A stretch of 64,000 bases of DNA, taken from the NCBI RefSeq assembly GCF_002250505.1, contig NZ_NJGY01000001.1:441676-505675 (forward strand), in the 5' to 3' direction. Origin of the DNA: Janthinobacterium sp. PC23-8. Lineage in GTDB: Bacteria > Pseudomonadota > Gammaproteobacteria > Burkholderiales > Burkholderiaceae_D. Every line of letters starts with the position of its first letter. Position 1 is the first letter of the stretch. Positions 8,791-17,856 of this stretch are shown here, in pieces. Made by a program: the position numbers and the translations under genes. The notes below the pieces were generated by a model. It was not told where the DNA came from and did not search any database. It worked only from the letters and a program-made list of their open reading frames with translations.

Positions 8791-10947
8791 CTACATCACC
8801 TCTTCCAGCATCAGGTGCCGGCCCTCGCCGAGCATGGTTTCGAATTCCACGGCCGTAACCGCCGGGCTGAACAGATAACCCTGCAACTGGTCGCAGCCCA
8901 GGCTGCGCAGGAAACGCATCTGCTCCGGCGTTTCCACGCCTTCGGCGACGATCTCCTGGCGCAGCTGCTGCGCCATGGTGACGATGGCGCGCGCGATGGC
9001 GCAATCGTTTTCCTCGTAGGGCAAACCGATCACGAAAGCGCGGTCGATTTTGAGAGTGCTGATCGGAAATTTTTTCAGGTAGGCCAGGCTGGAGTAGCCG
9101 GTGCCGAAGTCGTCCAGCGCCAGCGACAGGCCCATCGCCACCAGCTCGTTCATGATCTCGATCACCTTGTCGGCGCCGCGCATCAACAGGCTTTCGGTAA
9201 TTTCCAGCATGATCTGGTCCGGCCGCACACCGTAGCGCTCGAGCACCGCTGCCACCCTGGCCGGCAGGTGGGCGTCGAACTGGCGCGCCGACAGGTTGAC
9301 GGCGATCACCGGCATCTGCAAGCCGCGGTCTTCCCAGGCGCGGATCTGCCGGCAGGCTTCATCGAGCACCCAGGTACCCAGTTCCAGGATCAAGCTGGTT
9401 TCTTCGGCGACAGGAATAAAGACGCCGGGCGAGACCATGCCGCGCAGCGGATGCTTCCAGCGCAGCAGGGCTTCCGCACCGACGATCTGGCCACTGGTCA
9501 AGCTCACTTTCGGCTGGTAATGCAGTTCCAGTTCCCGGTCGCCCAGGGCCAGGCGCATTTCGCTTTCCAGGCGCAAATGCTCCTTGGCGCGGCGATTCAT
9601 GTCTTCGCGGTAAAACAAAAAGGTCGGCTCGATGGTCTGCGCCGCTTTCGCCACGGCCACGTCGGCAAAGCGGAACAGCGCCGGCGCTTCCATGCCGTCT
9701 TCCGGATACACGGTAATGCCGATGCTGGCGCCCACGTACAAGGCGTGGCTGTCGATGCGGATCGGCGCGTCGAGCAGGTTCAGCAGCTTTTGCGCCACAT
9801 TGGCCGCGTGTTCGCGCTTTTCGATATGCAGCAGGGCAACGACGAACTTGCTGTTGTCGACACGGGCCAGGATATCGGCGTCGCGCAGCGCACCGCGGAA
9901 CAGCGCGCCGATGGCGATCACCAACTGGTCGCCCACCTCGTGGCCGAGGGTGTCGCTGATCGAGCCGATGCGGCTGATATCGATCACCATCAGCGCGCCA
10001 TGGGTTTCCTGGCGCTTCGCTTCGGCCAGGCCCTGCACCACCAATTGATTGAGCAGGCAGCGGTTGGGCAAGCCCGTCAGGCTGTCGTAATTGGCCATGC
10101 GCTGCATGCGCGCCTCGGCGTCCTTGTGCACCGAGATATCGGAAAACAGCGAGAACACATGGCTCACTTCGCCAAACTCATTGCGCACCACGCTGATGGT
10201 GACGGCTTGCGGAAACAGCTCGCCATTCTTGCGCCGGCCGATGATTTCGCCGCGCCAGGAACCATGGCCGCGCATGGCGGCGCGCACCTTGGCGCGGAAT
10301 TCCGCGTCGTGCACGCCCGAACGCAGCAGGTCCGGCGTGCGGCCGATGGCCTCGAACGGCGAATACCCGGTGATGCGGCTGAAGGAACTGTTGACGGACA
10401 CGATGCGCTCGTCGGCGTCGGTAATCAAGACGCCCTGCTCGCTGTCTTCGATAATGCGCGCGTGCAGCCTGACCTTGTCGATATCGGGCAACGGCTCGGC
10501 CAGCATGGACAGGCGCACGGCCATGCCGCACGTCTTGCCGGACTGGTCGAAAATGGCGTGGCGCTGCATGCGCAGCCAGGTCAGCACACCCGACTTCTTG
10601 CGTCGCAGCACATCGACGGCGATGTCCGGCTGCACCGGCAGCAGTTCCAATGGGGTGTCTTGCGCCTCGTCGGGCGGATACAGAAACAGGATGTGCTGGC
10701 CCAGCGCTTCGAACTCGGCATACCCGAACATCTGGTCGGCGCCATGGTTCCAGCCGATCAGGTAGCCGTCCAGGTCGATTTCAAGCAAGGCATCGGCCGG
10801 CGCCAGGCGCAGCACGGGCCGGCTGGCGCCGCGCAATTGTTCCAGCTCCCCCTGCAACTGCGCCAGGGTTTCGGCCAGTTGCAAGCCGCCCTGCCGCTGC
10901 GCTTCATGGCTCAGGCGCAAACACTGCGCAAGCCGCGCCTCAAGCAC
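8791..10947 (-). CDS. PAS-PAS-GGDEF-EAL cyclic-di-GMP phosphodiesterase with degenerate GGDEF
   Basis: A cytoplasmic signalling protein of about 718 residues. Order (numbered from a TTG seven codons further upstream): N-terminal helix, PAS at about 53-150, second PAS at about 165-285, GGDEF-like domain from DSLTGLPNR at about 295-450, EAL domain at about 465-715. The GGDEF signature is replaced by VDNSKF (370-375), so diguanylate cyclase activity is unlikely. The EAL domain keeps GAEALLRW, NLSARQF, EITES, DDFGTGYSSL, KIDRAFV and EGVET, so c-di-GMP hydrolysis is likely. The start is uncertain: GTG at 10947 has GGAGG four bases upstream, while TTG at 10968 is also possible. PAS domains imply control by a small ligand, redox state or light. 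No membrane segment is seen. Confidence 0.88.
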   Translation of the reverse strand: MLEARLAQCLRLSHEAQRQGGLQLAETLAQLQGELEQLRGASRPVLRLAPADALLEIDLDGYLIGWNHGADQMFGYAEFEALGQHILFLYPPDEAQDTPLELLPVQPDIAVDVLRRKKSGVLTWLRMQRHAIFDQSGKTCGMAVRLSMLAEPLPDIDKVRLHARIIEDSEQGVLITDADERIVSVNSSFSRITGYSPFEAIGRTPDLLRSGVHDAEFRAKVRAAMRGHGSWRGEIIGRRKNGELFPQAVTISVVRNEFGEVSHVFSLFSDISVHKDAEARMQRMANYDSLTGLPNRCLLNQLVVQGLAEAKRQETHGALMVIDISRIGSISDTLGHEVGDQLVIAIGALFRGALRDADILARVDNSKFVVALLHIEKREHAANVAQKLLNLLDAPIRIDSHALYVGASIGITVYPEDGMEAPALFRFADVAVAKAAQTIEPTFLFYREDMNRRAKEHLRLESEMRLALGDRELELHYQPKVSLTSGQIVGAEALLRWKHPLRGMVSPGVFIPVAEETSLILELGTWVLDEACRQIRAWEDRGLQMPVIAVNLSARQFDAHLPARVAAVLERYGVRPDQIMLEITESLLMRGADKVIEIMNELVAMGLSLALDDFGTGYSSLAYLKKFPISTLKIDRAFVIGLPYEENDCAIARAIVTMAQQLRQEIVAEGVETPEQMRFLRSLGCDQLQGYLFSPAVTAVEFETMLGEGRHLMLEEVM

Positions 10948-11135
10948 GGCGCCTCCGCACGACAGCAAACAGGGGAAGGCATAAAGTAGGCGCTGCAGGG
11001 AGTGTCATCATCAAAATCCCGTGATCGGGCTTGGAGTTTGGCGCAAAATGCTGCGAATATAGTAACCCGAAATTGTTGTCCCATGTCAACATTTTACAGT
11101 TCCACACGATGCAAGCGGTACACGATTGTCCTTGA

Positions 11136-12074
11136 TCAAGCCGATGGCAAGGGCGACGCACCGGGCAGATATTGCGTCAGGCGGGCGAACAGTTCCGGCT
11201 CGCGCATGCGCGCCAGCCACCAGCGCAAGGCGGCGCCATCCTCGCCCACCCGCCAGGCCAGGTAGAACGTTTCGGCCGGCTTCGGCTCTTCCACGGCCTT
11301 TTCCACCAGCTGGCCGCGCGCGATGGCGGCCCGCGCGCACGGCCCCGGCAAAAAGCCAAACCCCAGGCCCAGCACCTGGTAATCGAATTTCACTTGCATG
11401 CCGGGTACGGTCAGGGCGTCTTGTCCCAGCAGCAAGCCCACCGTGCGCGGCGCCAGCTGGCGCGCCGAGTCGGCCACCACCACGGCGCGGTGATGCTGCA
11501 GGTCGCCGCGCGTCAAGGGCCGGTCGATGCGCGCCAGTGGATGCGTGGGCGCCACCGCAAACACGAAGTCGAGCATGCCCAGCGGCTGGGCGATATAGCC
11601 GCCGCCGGGCGGGCCGTCGCCGGGTGCGCCGACCAGCAGATCGACGCGGCGTTCCAGCAGCGCCTCCCAGGTCCCCGACAGGGTCTCCTGCACCAGGCGC
11701 AAGCGCGTCTGCTGCGCCACCTCATAGAAGGCTGCGATATCGCCGGCCAGCGCCCGCGCCGAAAACACCGAATCGAGGCCGATCGCCAGTTCCGTCTCCC
11801 AGCCCGAAGCGACGCGCCGCACGCGATGCTCCAGGTCCAGCGCGGCTTTCAGCAGATAGCGCCCTTCTTTCAGCAATTCCTGGCCGGCCGCCGTCAGCAC
11901 CACTTTCGGGCCGTTGCGCTGGAATACCTGCACGCCCAGGTCGTCTTCGAGCTTGGCGACGGTATACGAGATGGTCGACGGCACTTTGTGCAACTCCTTG
12001 CCGGCCGACGAGAACGAGCCGCGGCGGTCGATGGCGTCGACGATTTGCAGGGCTTCCAGGCTGAGTCTTAGCAT
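11136..12074 (-). CDS. LysR-family transcriptional regulator, divergent from pirin
   Basis: A 312-residue regulator with an N-terminal winged helix-turn-helix (RRGSFSSAGKELHKVPSTIS, then YTVAKLEDDLGVQVFQR) and a periplasmic-binding-protein-like effector domain from about residue 92. The ATG is at 12074. It is transcribed away from the pirin gene across a 174-base shared region, the normal arrangement for a LysR protein that controls its divergent neighbour. The inducer is unknown. The pattern fits LysR proteins annotated next to pirins in Burkholderiales, so pirin regulation is a reasonable inference. Confidence 0.9.
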   Translation of the reverse strand: MLRLSLEALQIVDAIDRRGSFSSAGKELHKVPSTISYTVAKLEDDLGVQVFQRNGPKVVLTAAGQELLKEGRYLLKAALDLEHRVRRVASGWETELAIGLDSVFSARALAGDIAAFYEVAQQTRLRLVQETLSGTWEALLERRVDLLVGAPGDGPPGGGYIAQPLGMLDFVFAVAPTHPLARIDRPLTRGDLQHHRAVVVADSARQLAPRTVGLLLGQDALTVPGMQVKFDYQVLGLGFGFLPGPCARAAIARGQLVEKAVEEPKPAETFYLAWRVGEDGAALRWWLARMREPELFARLTQYLPGASPLPSA

Positions 12075-12248
12075 TCGATTTTTTCGATCATAGCACGGTA
12101 ATCTTTCCGTTTTTCTTTCTCCGCAGGCAGGCCTATACTCGCTTCATCGCGTCACGAAAGACGAAGTCAGCCAGCCAAATCCGACAAAGCGCGGCAACGG
12201 CCCTTCGAAATTATCGCACATTAACTTATCAAGAAATGGAGTCTTACC
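12075..12248. promoter_or_regulatory. Divergent lysR / pirin control region
   Basis: This 174-base spacer should hold both promoters. A -10-like TATACT lies at 12134-12139 reading toward the pirin gene, with only a weak -35 (TTTTCT at 12111-12116), as is common for activator-dependent promoters. A ribosome binding site GGAG sits eight bases before the pirin ATG. I could not pick out a convincing LysR box. Confidence 0.4.
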
Positions 12249-12950
<702 letters not shown>

Positions 12951-12980
12951 GACAGCGGAAAACGTTTTGCTGCTTTTTGG

Positions 12981-13034
12981 TATGATGGCAAGGCGCGCCG
13001 GCACCGCAGTGGTGCTGCGCGCCTTTTATTTTTG
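12981..13034 (+). terminator. Hairpin terminator after pirin, overlapping a possible ribA promoter
   Basis: A long stem with arms of about 14 and 13 bases (12992-13005 with 13011-13023, one bulge and one G-T pair) is followed by a T-rich run (13024-13034). It should end the pirin transcript. A TATGAT hexamer at 12981-12986 directly before the stem could be a -10 box, which would put the same hairpin at the 5' end of the ribA mRNA. No FMN riboswitch consensus is visible. Confidence 0.7.
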
Positions 13035-13046
13035 ACACTTACCTAT

Positions 13047-13712
13047 ATGAGCACAACCATGCAAAGCGGCGCGGACATCCTGGCGACAGGCGAATTGGAT
13101 TACACGACTTCCTGTGCGCTGCCAACGCCGTGGGCCCAGTTCACCCTGCACGCCTTTGTCGAACACGCAACCGGCAAGGAACACCTGGCCATGGTGCTGG
13201 GCAATGTCGGCGACGGCGCGCCGGTGCTGGCGCGCGTGCATTCCGAATGCCTGACGGGCGACGTGCTGTTTTCGCAGCGCTGCGATTGCGGCGCGCAACT
13301 GGAAGGCGCATTGAAACGCATTGCCGAGGAAGGCCGCGGCATCCTGCTGTATCTGCGCCAGGAAGGACGCGGCATCGGCCTGATCAACAAGATCCGCGCC
13401 TACCGCCTGCAGGAAGCGGGCGCCGACACGGTGCAGGCCAATGAGCAGCTGGGCTTCAAGGCCGACGCGCGCAACTACACCTTGTGCAAACCGATGTTCG
13501 AGCAGTTCGGCATCGGCAGCCTGCGCCTGATGACCAATAATCCGCGCAAGATCGCGGCGATGGAAGCGCTGGGCGTGACGGTGGTCGAACGGGTGCCGCT
13601 GCTGGTCAACCGCAACGCCTTCAACCAGCACTACCTGAACACCAAGGAAAGCAAGCTTGGCCACATGATGACACCGGCCGAAGCGCCGGCGCTCGAAGAC
13701 GGCGCCCTGTAA
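13047..13712 (+). CDS. ribA: GTP cyclohydrolase II
   Basis: Catalyses the first step of riboflavin synthesis, opening GTP to 2,5-diamino-6-ribosylamino-4(3H)-pyrimidinone 5'-phosphate with loss of formate and pyrophosphate. It is a 221-residue single-domain enzyme, not a RibBA fusion. The zinc ligands are C68, C79 and C81 in [20 protein letters not shown]. The active-site stretch [10 protein letters not shown] and the later LMTNNPRKI are conserved. ATG at 13047 or 13059 is possible and neither has a strong ribosome binding site. It stands alone between the pirin terminator and the protease gene. A stem-capable GC-rich repeat follows the stop codon but lacks a U-run. Confidence 0.95.
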   Translation: MSTTMQSGADILATGELDYTTSCALPTPWAQFTLHAFVEHATGKEHLAMVLGNVGDGAPVLARVHSECLTGDVLFSQRCDCGAQLEGALKRIAEEGRGILLYLRQEGRGIGLINKIRAYRLQEAGADTVQANEQLGFKADARNYTLCKPMFEQFGIGSLRLMTNNPRKIAAMEALGVTVVERVPLLVNRNAFNQHYLNTKESKLGHMMTPAEAPALEDGAL

Positions 13713-13780
13713 GCCACGCCGCGCGGGCCGGGCGCGTGGCGCCTGGCGCGCGACCCGCTTGCCTCACGCCCTAAGGATGC

Positions 13781-15181
13781 ATGAAATTATTTAACACTGC
13801 CTTGTTGCTGGCCGGCCTGTCCGCCGGCACGCACGCCGCCCCGGCGCCCGTCACGCCCCCTGCCGCTACTGGCGCACCAGTGTCCCCCGCCAAGCCGCCG
13901 CCCGCCACGGCAGCGCCCGCCGCCACCGAGCATGCGGCCCTGCCGCCGCCGTCCTCGGCCGCGCAAAAGCTGTACACCGCCGCGCGCGCCGATATCCTGC
14001 AAGTACGCGTGCTGCTGAAAAATGGCCGCACGCAATCGTCGGTCGGTTCGGGCTTCCTGATCGGCACGGGCGACCTGGTGGTCACCAATTACCACGTGGT
14101 GTCGCAATTTGCGCTCGACCCCGATACCTATGTCGGAGAATGGGTGGACACGGTCGGCCAGCGCGGCAACGTCGAACTGCTGGCGGTGGACGTGCTGCAC
14201 GACCTGGCCGTGATCCGCGTGAACCGCCACGGCACCGGTTTTTTCAGGATGCCGGCGCAACTGGCCACCCTGACGCAGGGCCAGTACCTGTATTCGATGG
14301 GCAATCCGCTGGACCTGGGCTTTGCCATTTCCGAAGGCGCCTACAACGGCGTGGTGACGCGCAGCTTTTACGACCAGCTGATGTTTACCGGCCCCATCAA
14401 TTCCGGCATGAGCGGCGGGCCCAGCGTGACGGCCAGCGGCGACGTGGCGGGCATTAACGTGTCAAAACGCCTCGATGGCGAACTGGTCAGCTTCCTGGTG
14501 CCTGCCCGCTATGCCCAGGAACTGCTGGAGCAGGCGGCGCGCCTGGTCAAGCCGCCGAAAGACTTCAAGCCGCTGGTCACCGCACAACTGCTGACCCACC
14601 AGGACGCCATGCTGGGGCGACTGCTGGCAACGCCCCTGAGCCTGAAAGCCATGGGTCCGTACCGGGTGCCGGTGCGCGAATCGGAACAGATGCGCTGCTG
14701 GGGCCGCTCGAACGTGAAAGCCGACAAGCCGTATACCATCGACAATACGAATTGTGCGATGGAATCGGCGATCTTCATTTCCGGCGCCCTGCAAACGGGG
14801 CAGGTGTCGATGCGCCACGAGTTCCTGCGCAGCAGCGAACTGGGCGCCCTGCGCTTTGCCGAACTGGCCAGTACCTCGTTCAAGAACGAAAGCTTCGGCA
14901 ACTACAAGAGCGTCCACCTGACGGGCCCGCACTGCACCGAACAGTTCGTCAGGAACGCCACCTTGCCGCTGCGCGCCGTCCTGTGCGTACGCGCCTACCG
15001 CAAATTTCCCGGCCTGTATGATTTTGCCCTGCTGGCCGCCAGCACCGATGAGCCACTGATGAACCTGCAAAGCCGCATCGACGCGCGCGGCGTATCCTAC
15101 GCCAACGGCCTGCGCGTGACGCGCACCTTCCTCGACGCGCTGACGCGCACGCCATCAGACAAACTCGCGGGCAAGCCATGA
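13781..15181 (+). CDS. Secreted trypsin-like (S1C/HtrA-like) serine protease
   Basis: A 466-residue protein with a signal peptide (MKLFNTALLLAGLSAGTHAA, cleavage near 19-20) and a Pro/Ala-rich linker to about residue 58. The chymotrypsin-fold domain has a complete triad: H105 in VTNYHVV, D141 in LHDLAVIRV and S211 in NSGMSGGPS. There is no obvious PDZ domain; the C-terminal half (about 260-466) with several cysteines resembles nothing I recognise. It should act in the periplasm or outside the cell. The stop overlaps the ATG of the next gene (ATGA), so it is translationally coupled to the FHA membrane protein. AAGGAT before the ATG is the likely ribosome binding site. Confidence 0.85.
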   Translation: MKLFNTALLLAGLSAGTHAAPAPVTPPAATGAPVSPAKPPPATAAPAATEHAALPPPSSAAQKLYTAARADILQVRVLLKNGRTQSSVGSGFLIGTGDLVVTNYHVVSQFALDPDTYVGEWVDTVGQRGNVELLAVDVLHDLAVIRVNRHGTGFFRMPAQLATLTQGQYLYSMGNPLDLGFAISEGAYNGVVTRSFYDQLMFTGPINSGMSGGPSVTASGDVAGINVSKRLDGELVSFLVPARYAQELLEQAARLVKPPKDFKPLVTAQLLTHQDAMLGRLLATPLSLKAMGPYRVPVRESEQMRCWGRSNVKADKPYTIDNTNCAMESAIFISGALQTGQVSMRHEFLRSSELGALRFAELASTSFKNESFGNYKSVHLTGPHCTEQFVRNATLPLRAVLCVRAYRKFPGLYDFALLAASTDEPLMNLQSRIDARGVSYANGLRVTRTFLDALTRTPSDKLAGKP

Positions 15182-16161
15182 GAGCGCCCTATTACATCGA
15201 GATCCTGGCCGCCAATGGCGAGGTGCAACAGCGCCAGCGCATCGCCGCATTGCCGATCCGCATAGGCCGCGGCTATGGCAACGACTTCATTCTCGACGAC
15301 GCGCATACGGCGCCCGAACACGCCATCGTCGAGGACGACGGCGCGGGCGGCCTGCTGCTGCGCGACCTGGGCAGCCATAACGGCGTGATCCACCAAGGCA
15401 AGCGCCAGAGCACCCTGGCCCTGCAGGGCCACACCGTGGTGCGCCTGGGCCATACCCTGCTGCGCGTGCGCGGCGCCGACCAGCAGGTCGCGCCCGAACG
15501 CAGCGACACCACCAGGCATGACTGGGAAGGCCTGCGCCCGGCCGTGTCGGGCCTGGCCATGATCGCCGTGTCCGCCGTTTTTTCCAACTGGCTCGGCGAC
15601 GCCGAAAAATTCGAGCCGATTTCCTATCTGATGATCATCGCCTATGCGCTGGGTGGCGGCCTGGTCTGGGCGGCGATCTGGGCCGTGGCCAACCGTTTGT
15701 TCGGCCAGACGGCCCGTTTCGGCCGTCATCTGTTCATTATCGGCTGCGGCCTGGTGGCGATGGAGGTGTGGGAACTGGCCAGCGGCATGGTCGCCTATGC
15801 GCTGTCGCTCGAGTCGCTCACGCGCTATGGACGCCATATGTTCATCGTCATCGTCTGCGCCATGATCTTCTTCCACCTGTGGACCATCAAACCCCAGCAT
15901 CCGCGCCGCTTCGCGCTGGTGGGCGCGGTGCTGGCCATGATCGGCTCGACGTTGATTCTCCTGAGCAACCTGCAACTCAATGGCCGGCTGTCCGATGAAC
16001 TGTATATGTCCGTGCTGTACCCACCCGTGCTGCGCATCAGCCTTGACCACAGCACGGACAGCCTGTTCAAGGATGCCCAGGCGCTGCAGAAAGGCGTCGA
16101 TGCCGAACGCGGCAAAGGTGGCGGCGGCGACGAGGACAGCGAGGACGACGGCGCAGAGTAG
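15178..16161 (+). CDS. FHA-domain integral membrane protein
   Basis: A 327-residue protein. Residues about 24-97 form a forkhead-associated domain (IRIGRGYGNDFILDD, PEHAIV, LRDLGSHNGVIHQG), a fold that reads phosphothreonine. The usual serine three residues before the histidine is replaced by Ala, so phospho-binding may be altered. Four or five membrane segments follow between about 118 and 262. The C-terminus is highly acidic and Gly-rich (GKGGGGDEDSEDDGAE). The start codon overlaps the protease stop, so the two likely form one unit: a cytoplasmic sensor domain tied through the membrane to an exported protease. No kinase gene is nearby. Confidence 0.8.
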   Translation: MRAPYYIEILAANGEVQQRQRIAALPIRIGRGYGNDFILDDAHTAPEHAIVEDDGAGGLLLRDLGSHNGVIHQGKRQSTLALQGHTVVRLGHTLLRVRGADQQVAPERSDTTRHDWEGLRPAVSGLAMIAVSAVFSNWLGDAEKFEPISYLMIIAYALGGGLVWAAIWAVANRLFGQTARFGRHLFIIGCGLVAMEVWELASGMVAYALSLESLTRYGRHMFIVIVCAMIFFHLWTIKPQHPRRFALVGAVLAMIGSTLILLSNLQLNGRLSDELYMSVLYPPVLRISLDHSTDSLFKDAQALQKGVDAERGKGGGGDEDSEDDGAE

Positions 16162-16162
16162 C

Positions 16163-16651
16163 TCAGGCGCGGAACACGTCCGGCTGCTTCTGGCCGGTGG
16201 TGAAGACCAGCAGGCCCAGGCCGACCAGCAGCATGACGTAGGTCGATGGTTCCGCTACCGGCGACACCGGGACCGGGCCATCGGTGGCGCTGACACTGGC
16301 GACGCTGCTGTTAGCCGCCGTGAACTGCGCCTGCTGAAAGCCATCGCAGCAGCTTTGCGGGCCGGCCTGGGCGGCACTCACGCCAAAATCGATGGTCGAA
16401 CGAAACGCGACATTTTTCGAGCTGCCGAACAGGCTGCTGTTGTCGACGCTGCTGTAGCTGGCCACGGTCTTGCTGCCATAGCCCACGGTTGGCCTGGCGA
16501 CGGCGGCATCAACCACGCTCTTGTAGGCAGCGGCGCTTTTTTGCGCGCCGGCAGCGAAGTAGCCGGTGGAGATGGTAGTGGTGCTGGCGTTCGCGTGGGC
16601 AAACACACCAACAGCGATCAGGGACAAGACCCATTGAGACAAGTTTTTCAT
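16163..16651 (-). CDS. PEP-CTERM sorting domain protein
   Basis: A 162-residue exported protein. It starts MKNLSQWVLSLIAVGVFAHA, a signal peptide cleaved near residue 23. The middle is Ser/Ala-rich with a SCCDG pair of cysteines. The C-terminus has AEPSTYVMLLVGLGLLVF followed by a short polar tail, matching the PEP-CTERM pattern (Pro-Glu-Pro changed to Ala-Glu-Pro). Such proteins are recognised by exosortase and are usually surface or biofilm matrix components. No exosortase is in this window. It is convergent with the FHA gene, stops one base apart. An upstream extension beyond 16651 lacks a signal peptide and was rejected. Confidence 0.82.
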   Translation of the reverse strand: MKNLSQWVLSLIAVGVFAHANASTTTISTGYFAAGAQKSAAAYKSVVDAAVARPTVGYGSKTVASYSSVDNSSLFGSSKNVAFRSTIDFGVSAAQAGPQSCCDGFQQAQFTAANSSVASVSATDGPVPVSPVAEPSTYVMLLVGLGLLVFTTGQKQPDVFRA

Positions 16652-17147
16652 GATGATCCAGGAATAAAGGCATGGGAGCACTTCAGCTGAATTCACGCTG
16701 CGTTGAGGCGTGTCGGCGGTGCGCTGCAAGGATGAGCGGCCGGTGGCATGACCTTCCGCACGGGTGGCGGACTTGCGGCAGCGTGCTGGCGCCACAAGTG
16801 TCCTGGAAAAGGGTCGGGTTTCCGGAACACGATCACAACGATAGACGGGTCAGGCAATCGAATGACACTATTTTATCTGAAAATTCTCAAAAGAAAAGAT
16901 TTTTTCTTTTTATTATCAAAAATGATTTTATTGCAATACAATCACGGCAAGCCATGCGGAAGAATGCGGCTTGCGCACTGGTGGCAGGGCGCAGGCGATG
17001 AGCGGACAGTGTCGCGCAGACACCACAAACCGCCCGGCAGCTGTCGCGTGCCGCCGTGTTCTTTTCACGCATGCCGGCCCCACGCGGCGAAGCAACATGG
17101 CAAAATGCATATACGTTACTGTCTGTCCGATGAGGGGGAAAGAGGAA
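16652..17147. other. Intergenic region between PEP-CTERM and YjbR-type genes
   Basis: About 500 bases with no convincing gene. The section 16870-16945 is strikingly AT-rich for this genome and includes a perfect A/T-only inverted repeat (AAAAGAAAA at 16889-16897 with TTTTCTTTT at 16902-16910). A TACAAT at 16937-16942 could be a -10 box reading rightward. It should contain the divergent promoters of both neighbours. I looked for a sigma-54 site, known for some PEP-CTERM genes, and found none with correct GG-N10-GC spacing. Confidence 0.45.
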
Positions 17148-17486
17148 ATGGTCGACCTGGAAGAACTACGCTATCTGGCATTGTCATTTCCCGATACCAC
17201 CGAGGAAGAGCACCATGATCGCCCCGCGTTCCGCGTCGGCGGCAAGATCTTCGCCACCCTGCCCGACGATGAGCACATCAATGTGCTGCTCGATGCGGAA
17301 GCGGCGCATATCGCCACCGTCATCTCGCCTCACGGCTGCGAAAAACTGCTGTGGGGCGAACGGCTGGCCGGCATCACGGTGCGCCTGGCGGACGCCGAAC
17401 TGGACATGCTGGCGGCGGCCCTGACGGCGGCCTGGCGGCGCAAGGCGCCGAGCGACCTGGCGAAAACCATCTCGGCCAGCCCGTAA
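17148..17486 (+). CDS. MmcQ/YjbR family (DUF419) protein
   Basis: A 112-residue cytoplasmic protein of the CyaY-like YjbR/MmcQ fold. It shows the family signature: EELRYLALSFPDTTEEEHHDRPAFRVGGKIFATL near the N-terminus (in pieces) and a closing helix LDMLAAALTAAWRRKAP. The ATG at 17148 has a GA-rich ribosome binding site (AGAGG) and gives the usual family length; ATG at 17130 or further upstream is less likely. Annotations call the family DNA-binding, but the function is not settled. Confidence 0.82.
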   Translation: MVDLEELRYLALSFPDTTEEEHHDRPAFRVGGKIFATLPDDEHINVLLDAEAAHIATVISPHGCEKLLWGERLAGITVRLADAELDMLAAALTAAWRRKAPSDLAKTISASP

Positions 17487-17492
17487 TCAGGC

Positions 17493-17795
17493 TCAGATAC
17501 GCCCGCGCCTGAATTCACCGAGGAATTTTTTGACATCGGCCGGCGTCATCGGCACATCCGGGTCGCCATGCCAGGCATACAGATAGGGTGTGCCGCCGAG
17601 ACGGTCGGTCAGCTTGGCAAACAGTAAAAAACGGCTGCCCAGCCGGTAGCGTTGCAGGTCGACCAGGCGGCGCGAGCATTGCACCGCCAGTTCGGGCGAG
17701 AACGCCTGGCCCGGCACCGGACGGATTTCCACCGCGCCGCCGATGTCGCGCGATTCGACGGCGACGTGCCGGTATGCATAGGTATCACGGGCCAT
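17493..17795 (-). CDS. Hypothetical protein, 100 residues
   Basis: I do not recognise the family. The product is soluble and basic at its end, with YAYRHVAVESRDIGGAVEI, SRRLVDLQRYRLGSRF and LFAKLTDRLGGTPYLYAWH as ordered stretches and a final segment MTPADVKKFLGEF that looks like a helix. No signal peptide or membrane segment. It is convergent with the YjbR-type gene, stops about six bases apart. Its start codon sits in one arm of a perfect inverted repeat (separate entry). Codon use looks normal for this genome, so it is probably real. Confidence 0.6.
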   Translation of the reverse strand: MARDTYAYRHVAVESRDIGGAVEIRPVPGQAFSPELAVQCSRRLVDLQRYRLGSRFLLFAKLTDRLGGTPYLYAWHGDPDVPMTPADVKKFLGEFRRGRI

Positions 17796-17826
17796 GGCGC
17801 CACCTTATCTTGAAGAAAGGCGCCAT
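17794..17826 (-). promoter_or_regulatory. Hairpin covering the start codon of the 100-residue protein
   Basis: An 8-bp perfect inverted repeat (GGCGCCAT / ATGGCGCC, 17794-17801 with 17819-17826) encloses a 17-base loop. In the mRNA one arm includes the first bases of the start codon and the loop holds the likely ribosome binding site (AAGG). If the transcript starts upstream of 17826 this would restrict translation initiation. The repeat is observed; the regulatory role is inference. Confidence 0.45.
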
Positions 17827-17856
17827 CTTAAAGCAGACCGCCCTTGCGGCACATGA

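Noticed and set aside
8815..10989. A 724-residue plus-strand reading over the EAL gene
   Set aside because: Antisense shadow with low-complexity composition; the minus-strand product has intact domains.
12960..13046. FMN riboswitch before ribA
   Set aside because: The conserved RFN sequence blocks are absent; only a terminator-like hairpin is present.
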